Below are positions 15,807 through 24,184 of a stretch of DNA of 40,112 nt, one piece after another (position 1 is the first letter of the stretch; each line of letters begins with the position of its first letter). Source of the stretch: Myxococcales bacterium (GTDB lineage Bacteria > Myxococcota_A > Polyangia > Polyangiales > Polyangiaceae); contig CANJCO010000046.1 in assembly GCA_947473045.1 (NCBI GenBank), forward strand, positions 1 to 40,112, written 5' to 3'. A program made the translations under genes and the position numbers. Below the pieces are notes generated by a model, which searched no databases, was not told the DNA's origin, and was given only the letters and a program-made list of their open reading frames with translations.

Positions 15807-16652
15807 TCAGGCTATTTTCAGCGAATCGAGCTCGCTCGCCATGCGCGCGAAGTCGCGGACGCCGAGGGTCTCGCCGCGAGCGTCGAGGGAGATGTCCGCG
15901 ACCGCGGCTGCGCGCTCGATGTCGGCGCGCTCGGCCACACCGCTCCACGCGTTTCGAAGCGTCTTTCGGCGCTGTTCGAACGCGGCTTTGACGAGCGCGC
16001 GAAACGCAGCCGTCTCCTCGACGCGATCGGCGCGCGGCTCGAGCAGAACGACGGCGCTGTCGACGGCAGGCTGCGGGAAGAACGCGCCCCGAGACACCGC
16101 CATCACGCGCGAGACGCGAAACGCGGCCTGCACGAAGACGCTCAGGCCGCCGTACTCCTTGTTGTCGGGCGCTGCGATGAGGCGATCGGCGACCTCGCGC
16201 TGCACCATGAAAACAGCCCGTTCGAAGCTCGCCGCGGCGTGGCATGCGCGCTCGATCAGACGCCCTGTGATTTGATAGGGAAGGTTGCCGGCGAGCACGC
16301 GCGGAGACGCAGCGCCGAGCGCAGCAACGAGGTCGACGCGGGCGGCATCGGCTTCGACGAGCGCGAGCGTTCCGTCGGCGATCGCTTCGGAGAAGGTCGC
16401 GGCGAGGAGCGGAAGCAGGTCGCGATCGCGCTCGATGGCCACCGTGTGGCGCGCGCGCGCGAGGAGCGCTTGGGTGAGGGCGCCTGTGCCGGCGCCGATT
16501 TCGACGACGTGCGCGCGGCCGACGTCGGGCTCGGGGACGCAGGCGGCGGCGATGGCCTCGACGACGCGCGTGTCGGTGAGGAAATTCTGGCCGAAGCTCT
16601 TTTTGGGCTTCAGCCCTGCGCTGTCCAGGATCGATCGCGGACCTCGGCTCAT
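15807..16652 (-). CDS. rsmA: 16S rRNA dimethyladenosine transferase RsmA/KsgA
   Basis: 281 residues. Dimethylates two adjacent adenines near the 3' end of 16S rRNA, using SAM, late in 30S assembly. Family markers are FGQNFL at 20-25, the SAM loop EIGAGTGALT at 51-60, acidic residue in ERDRDLL, and GNLPYQIT containing the catalytic NLPY. The C-terminal small helical domain includes FEQRRKTLRNAW. The start overlaps the DUF58 stop by four bases (ATGA), so it is translated from the same message. Size is normal for the family. Confidence 0.95.
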   Translation of the reverse strand: MSRGPRSILDSAGLKPKKSFGQNFLTDTRVVEAIAAACVPEPDVGRAHVVEIGAGTGALTQALLARARHTVAIERDRDLLPLLAATFSEAIADGTLALVEADAARVDLVAALGAASPRVLAGNLPYQITGRLIERACHAAASFERAVFMVQREVADRLIAAPDNKEYGGLSVFVQAAFRVSRVMAVSRGAFFPQPAVDSAVVLLEPRADRVEETAAFRALVKAAFEQRRKTLRNAWSGVAERADIERAAAVADISLDARGETLGVRDFARMASELDSLKIA

Positions 16653-18214
16653 TCGCTGTCTCCTGACATTCGGCCCGTTCTTACCACGCGCACCCCAAGC
16701 CGCCGCAGCGCCTGCGTGCCGCGCACAACCGCGAGACGCTCGCGCGCTCCGATGGCGGCATCTACGGCCTCGCGCACGGTCTCCGGGGGAGCCTCACGCG
16801 CGGGCGGGGCGGCGGCTGCGAGGCTCCATCGCACGTCGGTGCGCTGGCGCCGAAGTCGTTGCAGGGCAGGCGGAAGCGTCGCCGAACGACCCGGAGGTGG
16901 CGCCCAAATCTGCACGAGTCCGGCCTTTTCGCGCTCGCGCGCGAGTCTGCCCAGCGCGGCGGCGATCGTCTCGGCCGTGCGCGCGCCCTCTCCCTCGGGG
17001 CGCGGCGGGGCCTCGACGCCGAACGAGGAGAGGTAGTGGCGCAGTCTGGCGTCTCTCGGGGTCATCGCGAGCGGTTTGTCGGGAGCGAACGGCGCCCGCG
17101 ATCGCAGCGCTTCGGCGCGCTCCGCGAGGGCATCGAGGTCGCGCGCGCCGAGCTCGCCGAACGCCGCGGGATCGAGCGGCCGCGCGTGCTCGGCAACCCT
17201 GCTCGCGATCTCGTCTTCATCGAGCCCCGAGCGGTCGACGTCGAGCACTTCGGCGGCGCTCGCGAGCGCGCGCGCGATTTTCAGTGCCTGCGCTGGCCCT
17301 GCCGCGGGGGAAAGCCACGCCCGGGGCCGCGCTGCAGCGAGCACGAGACCTACGCGATCGCCGCGCGCCAGGTGCCGGGCGGCGACGGAGCTTACGTCAT
17401 CGACGATCGCATCCAGGGGGGCCTCGCCGGGCTCGCCGGCCCACAGCTCCACCGAAGCAGCGACCACGAGCCACACGAGATCGCGACGCTCCTGCTCGAA
17501 CTCGCGGACCAGGAGCTTGCCGCGTCGCGCGCTTGCCCGCCACGCGATGCGTTTGAAGGCGTCCCCAAATCCGTGATCGCGAAGCTCGCGAAGCTCATCG
17601 CCGTCTCCCGCCGAGCGCACGGCGCGGCCTGCATCGGCGTGGCGACGCGATCGACCTCCTGCCGGCGAGTCGATGAGCCTCGCAAGCGGGCGAGGGAGCA
17701 CCTCCACACCGAGCGGATTTGCAAACAGCAAGGGCACCTCGTACAGGCCCGCGCCGCCGCCCCGAATGGCCCGCACCTCGAGCGCGAGCCCGTGCACGCC
17801 CCAATGCCCCACGCGCCTGCCGCGAACCAACACGCGAACGAAGACGCGGCTGCTGGCGGGCAGATCGACCGTGTCGGGCTCGACCTTCGCGGCGAGCATG
17901 CTCGAGGCGATCGCGCGGAGTGAAACCCCGCGCGCGTCTTCGCCGCTGCGGTTGCGAAGCTCGGCGACGACCTCGACGGTCGAACCGCGCGCTGCGCGAA
18001 GCACGCGCGAATCGCCGCCCCACACCATCTCAAAGCCCGCAGCGCGAAGTCGCGTGACGGACAAAAGCGACAGCGCGCGCCCCGTCGCGATCGCGACGAT
18101 CATCGCCCCACCAAACGCGCATACGGGCCCGATGCGAGCGGCCACGCCGATCGCAACCAAAGCCGCGCCGGCGAGGGCGACGTGGAGCGTCGAGCGTGTC
18201 GGGTGAACTCGCAA
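16649..18214 (-). CDS. DUF58 domain membrane protein
   Basis: 521 residues from a TTG at 18214; no ATG lies near the N-terminus and the TTG allows two hydrophobic segments (about 9-50) to start the protein. A beta-sandwich segment follows, then the DUF58 core: DGDELRELRDHGFGDAFKRIAWRASARRGKLLVREFEQERRD, then a von Willebrand A-like half with LVWLVVAASVELWAG. DUF58 proteins usually sit beside a MoxR AAA+ ATPase and act in envelope or stress functions; no MoxR gene is in this window. The C-terminal 150 residues are Arg/Ala-rich and unlike the usual family. Coupled to rsmA by a four-base overlap. Function not established. Confidence 0.8.
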   Translation of the reverse strand: MRVHPTRSTLHVALAGAALVAIGVAARIGPVCAFGGAMIVAIATGRALSLLSVTRLRAAGFEMVWGGDSRVLRAARGSTVEVVAELRNRSGEDARGVSLRAIASSMLAAKVEPDTVDLPASSRVFVRVLVRGRRVGHWGVHGLALEVRAIRGGGAGLYEVPLLFANPLGVEVLPRPLARLIDSPAGGRSRRHADAGRAVRSAGDGDELRELRDHGFGDAFKRIAWRASARRGKLLVREFEQERRDLVWLVVAASVELWAGEPGEAPLDAIVDDVSSVAARHLARGDRVGLVLAAARPRAWLSPAAGPAQALKIARALASAAEVLDVDRSGLDEDEIASRVAEHARPLDPAAFGELGARDLDALAERAEALRSRAPFAPDKPLAMTPRDARLRHYLSSFGVEAPPRPEGEGARTAETIAAALGRLAREREKAGLVQIWAPPPGRSATLPPALQRLRRQRTDVRWSLAAAAPPAREAPPETVREAVDAAIGARERLAVVRGTQALRRLGVRVVRTGRMSGDSE

Positions 18215-18262
18215 ATCGCCACGCTACCATCTGGCAGCGAGCGCGTGTCGGCCCTCGACGCC

Positions 18263-21200
18263 TTAGGGCGCGCCCAGCTCGCCGAGCGCTCGGACGGCGT
18301 CCCGCCGATCGGGCGAGCTCGTGGGGGCCACCTCGAGGAACTTCTTAAAGCGCTCGATCGCTTCCTTGCGCTGCCCCGTGCGCTTGAAAGCTTCGGCGGT
18401 TTGGAACTGAAGGTCGGAGAACCAGCCCGGCCTGATGTCCATTTTGTCGGCCTGCTGGGCCGCGTACCCGAGGTGCTTGGCGGCTTCGGCTGCGTTTCCG
18501 CGCTCGAGCAGCAGCTTGCCAAAACGGTACCGCCACGACGTGACGCTGTCGTTTCCGCTCACGGCTTTTTGCCACTCGTCGAGCGCAGCGGCGACGTCGT
18601 TCTTGTCTTCGTAGCATTCGGCGAGCGCCGCGTGGGCTTCGATGCGCGACGGCTTGAGCTGAAGGGCGCGCTTCAGGTCGCGCTCGGCGTCCTCGACGGC
18701 TCCCTGCTTGCGCTCGAGCGATCCGCGCTGCCAGAACACGTCGCCGTTGAGCTTGTCGAGCGCGTAGGCTCTCTCGATCTCGTCGCGCGCGATGCCGAGC
18801 GCCTCGCGGTTGTTCGACTCGTTGGCCGCCCACGCCACGTACATGTGATATTCGGCGCGGTTGGAGTCGAGCTCCGTGGCGCGCCTCAGGTACCGCATCG
18901 CTTCGGCGTTGCCGCCGCCGTTTTGTGCGAACAAGGCGCGCCCGAGGTAGTGGTTTGCTTCCGCACTGTTGGCCCGCTTTTCGAGCACTTTGCGGAGCAT
19001 CGGGAGCCCCTCGGTGCCCCGCCCGATGGCGACGTACGCCGCCCCGACGCGCAGCATGAGATCCGGGTCTTCGGGAGCCTTCGCGAGCGCAGCCTTGAAC
19101 TCGTCGAGCGCCTTTTCGGTGTTGCCGCTCTCCTCAAAGAGAAGGCCGCGTTCGAGCGACAGGCCGGGATAATCTTTGTCGGTCGCGCGCACCTGATCGA
19201 ACTGCGCTGCGGCCTCGGTCATGCGCCGCATTCGGCGGTAGGTTACGCCCAGCTTGAAGCGCGTGAGGAGGTCTTGCGGATCGAGCTCGACGGCGCGCGC
19301 GTAGCGCTTCACCGCGGCCTCGTAGTCGCCCTGAGCCGCGAGGAACTCGGCCAGTGCGCGCTCCAGCGCCGGCGTATCGGGCAGCTTTGTGCTCGCCTCT
19401 TCGACGACCGCTTTCGCGGCTGCGTTCTTGTCTTGCGATGCGAGCAGCGTCGCGAGCGCCACGTACGGCATCACCGCGTCGGGGTCGCGCGGGGACGCCA
19501 GCTCGATCGCAGAGCGCAGGGCCTTGTCGGCGTCTTCGCGGTTGCCAAGGGCGCGCTCGGCGTCGGCGAGCGCATACGAGAGCAGCATCGACTTGGGAAA
19601 GCGGGTGCGCGCCGCGATGAGCTGATCTTTTGCGTCCTTGAGGCGCTCGAGGTGCACCTTGGTGAGCGCGTCGTAAGCGATGGCCTGGGTGTCGTTCGGG
19701 TCGCTCTGCAGGGCCGTGTCGAAGCGGGAGAGTGCCTCCGAATAGCGTCCTTCCGACGACAGCATCATTCCCTGGCCGACCAGGGCCGTCACGTGGGTCG
19801 GCACGGTCTTGAGGGCCATGTCGAACGCGGCCCTCGCGTCCGCTGCACGGCCGCGCTTCATGTGGATGAACGCGGCGTGCGCGCGCGCGTCTGCGATCTC
19901 GTTCGGCGAGGCGCCGGCCTTCGCCGGACCTTCGCAGACGGCGTTGAAATCGGCGAGCGCGCCCAGTTCGTCACCGTTTGAATATTTGTATGATCCACGC
20001 AACGTCAGCGCGCCGGCGTGAAGCGGCGACGCCACGAGCGCGGCGTCTATCTCTTTGGTCGCCGCCGTGTCGTCGTCGGCCAGTTTCGCGGCTCTCGCCG
20101 CTCCGAAGTGGGCGCGCGCCGAGCCGCTCGCTGAGAGCGCCTGCGCGAAGGCCGCGCGAGCAGCGGGCGCGTTGCGCGCTTTGAGTTCGACGTCACCGCG
20201 CAGCAGCGCGATTTCTTCTCCGACAGGGTCGCCCGCAGCGCGCCTGGCAGCCGCTTCGAGGCCTGCGCGCGCGCTCTCGGGTGAAGCTCCGATGGCGCCT
20301 TGCGCCGCCGTCGCCAGCGCGAGGTAGCTCGTGTCGGGATAGCGCTCCAGCTCGGCCAGGAGCTGTTTCGCTCGGGTCGAGCGATCGGGATCGGCGCCGA
20401 AGCGCGCCTCGTAGGCAAATTCGGCGAACGCCGCGTAGGCGGTGAGCGCCTTGGCGCGAGGCGTGCGGGCGTGGGCGGCGAAAATTTCGTCTACCGCTCC
20501 CCGCGTGCTCGCGAAGGTGTCGGCCCGCGCTTTGTCGCGCAGGGCCTTGCTGGCCGCCGCAGTCGCAGTGGCGTAATCCGTCGCGTGGAGCTTGTCGATC
20601 ACGACAAACCGGCCAAACGCACCGAATCGCGACAGCTCGAGCGCGCCGCCGCCGACGGCTGCGATCGCCAGAAAAGCGAGCACGACGCGCCCCGCTCCGG
20701 ACTTCTTCCGTGGGGCCTGCGCGCCGTCGCGGCGCGCGCGTGGCGCTTCGGCGGCGGGCAGCGTCAGCTCCGCACCGGCGTTGGCGCTCGGAGGCGGCAC
20801 CGACTGCATGCGGGGCGGGGGTGTTGAGGCGCGCGGGAGCGGTCCAGGCGGACCAGAGCGCCGGATGGGCTCGTCGGAGCCGCCGAGATCGACCTCGCCG
20901 AACGCCATGCCGCCTGCCTGGCGGGCTTCGGCGCGCTCGGGCGCCGGCGGAGGAAGCTGCGGGCGGGCGGGGACGGGCGGCGGCGCCACGTTTGGCCCCC
21001 CCCCTCGTGACTCTGCTCCGCTGCGCATCGGCGAAGGTAGCGCGGCGCCGATCGGGTCGAGCTCACCGAAGTCGCTGATCGCGCCTGGCGCGATGGGCAT
21101 ACGGCTCGAAGGAGGGAGATCGAGCTCGCCGAAGTCTGACAGGTCGGCAGGCGCCGCCGCGGGCGCGAAGCCTCCCGCGCGCGAGGGCAACATGTTCGCG

Positions 21201-22123
21201 GGAGTCGGGTAATCGGCTGTGGCCGTGGGCCGGTCGCCCGCGGCCATGGGAAAATCGATGTCGCCAAAACCGTCGGCGACGTCTGGACGAACGCTCGGCG
21301 GCCTTCGGGCGGCGGCAGGGACGGCGGACCCGCGGGGCGGCGTCGCCGCGAACGGGGATGCGCTGCGCATGGCGGGGAAGTCGGCGGCGGGCGACGGCAG
21401 GTCAAGCTCGTCGAGCGGCCCCGGCGCGCCGGTGGGAAATGCGTTCGCCAGGGGCGTCGCGCGCCTCGCGAGAGGCAGATCGTCGTCGAGCGAGCCGAGC
21501 GCGGCGGGAAGGCCCGAGGACCGATCGTCACGCGGAGACGTTGATTGTCGTGGGTGCGCGGCCGGGACGGGCTTCGTCGCATCTCCGCGCGCGGGGGCAG
21601 GAAGCTCCGCCGCGGGGGCTCCGCCGAAGGGATCGTCGAGCATGGAATCGCCGAAGCTGAAGTCGGGGATTTCCGGCGCAACCGCGGCCTCTTTTGCCGG
21701 TAGCGGCGGCGCCTTCGCCAGCGGCGGTGCCGCCACTCTGCTGGCGGCGGTGATCGCGTTGAGCGCGCCCGGCGGCAGCGTCTTTCGAATGACGGCGGGC
21801 GCGTGACGCTGGAGAGTGCCTTCAGGAGTTCGCGGCAGCGCACCTGCCCCCGGCAGCGCCGGCGGCACGGACGCCCGGCTGGACGGCGGGGGCTCATCGA
21901 GGCCCGGAATTCCGAGGCCCATCATGGTTGCATTCGGCTTGCGCGCGGCCACTTGCGGGGCCGTCGCGTCAGCCGGCTTCGCGGCCTCAGTGGGGGCGAT
22001 GCCGCTCCTGACCATGAAGGTGGTGCCACACTTTGGGCAGCGCATCTTCAGGCCCTGAGCGGGCACGCGACGCTCGTCTACCTGATACGGCGACTTACAC
22101 GATTCGCACTCAACCCTCAGCAT
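18263..22123 (-). CDS. Zinc-ribbon, TM and TPR-repeat protein
   Basis: 1286 residues from the ATG at 22123, which has a GAGAGG ribosome site; an upstream in-frame start at 22171 is less likely. Residues 1-38 form an MJ0042-type zinc ribbon: Cys6/Cys9 (CESC) and Cys29/Cys32 (CPKC). Residues of about 40-470 are Pro/Ala/Gly-rich with repeated D-F-G-E-L/I/V-D-L motifs (for example FGELDLPPS, FGELDPIG, FGEVDLGG). One TM lies at about 477-497 (VVLAFLAIAAVGGGALELS). The remaining about 780 residues are tandem TPR helices. Topology by analogy to similar myxobacterial proteins would place the ribbon in the cytoplasm and TPRs in the periplasm. Partners unknown; scaffold role is inference. Confidence 0.88.
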   Translation of the reverse strand: MLRVECESCKSPYQVDERRVPAQGLKMRCPKCGTTFMVRSGIAPTEAAKPADATAPQVAARKPNATMMGLGIPGLDEPPPSSRASVPPALPGAGALPRTPEGTLQRHAPAVIRKTLPPGALNAITAASRVAAPPLAKAPPLPAKEAAVAPEIPDFSFGDSMLDDPFGGAPAAELPAPARGDATKPVPAAHPRQSTSPRDDRSSGLPAALGSLDDDLPLARRATPLANAFPTGAPGPLDELDLPSPAADFPAMRSASPFAATPPRGSAVPAAARRPPSVRPDVADGFGDIDFPMAAGDRPTATADYPTPANMLPSRAGGFAPAAAPADLSDFGELDLPPSSRMPIAPGAISDFGELDPIGAALPSPMRSGAESRGGGPNVAPPPVPARPQLPPPAPERAEARQAGGMAFGEVDLGGSDEPIRRSGPPGPLPRASTPPPRMQSVPPPSANAGAELTLPAAEAPRARRDGAQAPRKKSGAGRVVLAFLAIAAVGGGALELSRFGAFGRFVVIDKLHATDYATATAAASKALRDKARADTFASTRGAVDEIFAAHARTPRAKALTAYAAFAEFAYEARFGADPDRSTRAKQLLAELERYPDTSYLALATAAQGAIGASPESARAGLEAAARRAAGDPVGEEIALLRGDVELKARNAPAARAAFAQALSASGSARAHFGAARAAKLADDDTAATKEIDAALVASPLHAGALTLRGSYKYSNGDELGALADFNAVCEGPAKAGASPNEIADARAHAAFIHMKRGRAADARAAFDMALKTVPTHVTALVGQGMMLSSEGRYSEALSRFDTALQSDPNDTQAIAYDALTKVHLERLKDAKDQLIAARTRFPKSMLLSYALADAERALGNREDADKALRSAIELASPRDPDAVMPYVALATLLASQDKNAAAKAVVEEASTKLPDTPALERALAEFLAAQGDYEAAVKRYARAVELDPQDLLTRFKLGVTYRRMRRMTEAAAQFDQVRATDKDYPGLSLERGLLFEESGNTEKALDEFKAALAKAPEDPDLMLRVGAAYVAIGRGTEGLPMLRKVLEKRANSAEANHYLGRALFAQNGGGNAEAMRYLRRATELDSNRAEYHMYVAWAANESNNREALGIARDEIERAYALDKLNGDVFWQRGSLERKQGAVEDAERDLKRALQLKPSRIEAHAALAECYEDKNDVAAALDEWQKAVSGNDSVTSWRYRFGKLLLERGNAAEAAKHLGYAAQQADKMDIRPGWFSDLQFQTAEAFKRTGQRKEAIERFKKFLEVAPTSSPDRRDAVRALGELGAP

Positions 22124-22199
22124 TTTTTCCCTCTCGCCACAACGCACAACGCTATCACAGCGACCCCGCAAGATGCGAAATCCGTGGACGCACGCCCTG

Positions 22200-22853
22200 T
22201 CATGCCGGAAAACCTTCGGCCGACAGATCGAAGCGCTCGGCCTCGATCAGCGCCTGTTGCGCGTCAAAATTGAGGAAGGTCACCTCGGCCTTGAGCAGGT
22301 CGAGCACCGCGACGCATGGGCTGTCACCTTGTCGCAGCGTGCCCGGGTTGACGAGCGTAAGGCCGCCTACCCGTCGCACCATTCGCTCGTGCGTGTGTCC
22401 CGACACGATGATGCGCACCTGGTCGGCGAGCACGAGGGCCTGCAGTCCGTCCATCGCTGCGACGGCCGGCTCCTCGTCGGTGGGACGCAGGCCGGTCATG
22501 TCGTCGCGGCCGATGCCGTGACAGAGCAGCAGCGGACCTACGGGCGAGCCGAGCGTGATCGTGGGCGGCAGGGCGCGCAGCCATTCGAGGGATTCCGAGC
22601 ACAGCGCTTCTTCGCGGTGGGCTTCGGGCAGACCGCGCATCTCGCTGTGGATCAGCCACCGATCGTGATTGCCACGCACCGACAGCACGCCGTGGTCGCG
22701 CAGCAGTCGCAGGGTGCGCTCGACGTCGCCGCGCCCGTCGACGAAATCTCCGACGGCGAGCACATGGTCGACGCCCTCGCGCTCGAAGCGCTCAAGTGCG
22801 GCGCTGAGCCGAACGTCTTCTGCGTGCACGTCGCCGAGGAGACCGAGGCGCAT
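22200..22853 (-). CDS. Calcineurin-like metallophosphoesterase
   Basis: 217 residues. The full set of metal-binding motifs of the superfamily is present: GDVHAE (Asp8, His10), GDFVDGRGD (Asp36), GNHD (Asn62, His63), CHG and GHTHE near residue 160. The fold is a small single-domain type. Substrate cannot be told from sequence; members include phosphodiesterases and protein phosphatases. It starts two bases after the tldE stop, so it is co-translated with the TldD/TldE pair. No signal peptide. Confidence 0.9.
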   Translation of the reverse strand: MRLGLLGDVHAEDVRLSAALERFEREGVDHVLAVGDFVDGRGDVERTLRLLRDHGVLSVRGNHDRWLIHSEMRGLPEAHREEALCSESLEWLRALPPTITLGSPVGPLLLCHGIGRDDMTGLRPTDEEPAVAAMDGLQALVLADQVRIIVSGHTHERMVRRVGGLTLVNPGTLRQGDSPCVAVLDLLKAEVTFLNFDAQQALIEAERFDLSAEGFPA

Positions 22854-22855
22854 CG

Positions 22856-24184
22856 CTAGACCGCCGCCGACGCGCTGGCCATGTTGAAGCCTGCGGCTGC
22901 TACGGCCGGCATGCGGACGATGCCGTCGCGCGAGGGCACGCGTGCGCCGCGGGCTGTCATGCCGGCGATGTTCGCGAGCACCCGCGCCGGCGAGTCGTTG
23001 AAGCGAAAGTTGTTCACGGGCGAAGTAACCTCGCCGCGCTCGATCAGAAATACGCCGTCCCGCGTCAGGCCCGTGACCATCAGCGATTTTTCGTCGAGCC
23101 AGCGGCAGTACCAAAAGCGCGTAACGAGCAAGCCCCGCTCGACCTGTTTTACGAGCGCGTCGACCGATGCGGACGTGCCGCCCGACAAGCACCACGTGTT
23201 GGGCTCGCCCGTGGGATCGGCTCCGTTTTTCTTGCCCCAGAACCGGGAAGTTCGCAGCGTCTTGAGTGTGCCGTCTTCGATCCATGTGGTGGGTCGCAGC
23301 GGAGATCCGTGCCTGTCGAAGGTCGCGCTGGCCGTCGCTGCGTCGGTCGGATCGGAGCGCAGCGTCACGCACGGCGAAAAAAGACGCTCCCCAACCGCGC
23401 TTCCGGTTTTGCGCGACAAGAAGCTGCGCCCCTCGTCCGCTGCGCGCGCGTCGAGGGCGTCTGTCAAAAAGCTGACCAGCTCGCCGACCGCGGCGGGCTC
23501 GAGCACGACGTCGTAGCGGCCGGGAGCCAGCGTCGTCGGCCTTCGCGAGCGCAGGCATTTGGCGATCGCCTGCTCGCTCGTGGCGCGCGCGTCGACAACG
23601 CTCGACTTCGTCTCCTCTGCGCCGGCCCAGCCCGATCCGGTGGCGTCGCCGGAGCGCGCGGTCACGGTGAGTCGCGCGACGCTTTGGGAGTGCGAGGCCG
23701 CGAGGCCCGCGCTGGTCGCGAGGTGGGTGTCGTGGCCGCCCGCTTCGTAAAATCCGGCTACGATCACATCGTTCGCCTTCGACAGCGCGATCGCTGTCCG
23801 CGCCACGGCCGCGCGCGCTTGCGGCGGCTGCGCCCGGGTCTGCGGGTCGTGCGCTTGCGGGGAGCTCGGAAATGCCTGCGCGCGGGCGACCGGCACCCAC
23901 TCCGGGTCTTCGGGCGCGAGCCTCGCGACCTCGACGGCCCGCGCGGCGAGCGCGGTGAGCGACGCGTCATCCTGCTGGTTGGTCGTCACCGTCGCGTGTC
24001 TGCGGCCGAGCGCCACTGTCAGCGAGACGGCGTTGACGTCGCTCGCGCCGCTCGTGGTCAGCTCACCCGCCGCGAAGCGCACGTACGCGCTCGCGCCTTC
24101 ACGCACGTGCGCGATCGCCTCGGCATTTTTCGCGAGCCGGGTCACAGCGTCGACGACCTTGCGCGCCGTATCCTGCGCGCTCAT
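22856..24184 (-). CDS. TldE/PmbA-type partner subunit
   Basis: 442 residues of the TldD/PmbA family. The TldE half-enzyme lacks the HExxxH zinc motif and holds the substrate strand in TldD/TldE heterodimers, which trim or process short peptides and modified peptides such as microcin B17 precursors in E. coli. Features are the N-terminal SAYVRFAAGELTTSGASDVNAVSLTVALGRR and the C-terminal LVTRFWYCRWLDEKSLMVTGLTRDGVFLIERGEVTSPVNNFRFNDSPARVLANI, as in the family. No signal peptide is seen, so it should be cytoplasmic, unlike its partner. The start overlaps tldD by four bases. Confidence 0.88.
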   Translation of the reverse strand: MSAQDTARKVVDAVTRLAKNAEAIAHVREGASAYVRFAAGELTTSGASDVNAVSLTVALGRRHATVTTNQQDDASLTALAARAVEVARLAPEDPEWVPVARAQAFPSSPQAHDPQTRAQPPQARAAVARTAIALSKANDVIVAGFYEAGGHDTHLATSAGLAASHSQSVARLTVTARSGDATGSGWAGAEETKSSVVDARATSEQAIAKCLRSRRPTTLAPGRYDVVLEPAAVGELVSFLTDALDARAADEGRSFLSRKTGSAVGERLFSPCVTLRSDPTDAATASATFDRHGSPLRPTTWIEDGTLKTLRTSRFWGKKNGADPTGEPNTWCLSGGTSASVDALVKQVERGLLVTRFWYCRWLDEKSLMVTGLTRDGVFLIERGEVTSPVNNFRFNDSPARVLANIAGMTARGARVPSRDGIVRMPAVAAAGFNMASASAAV

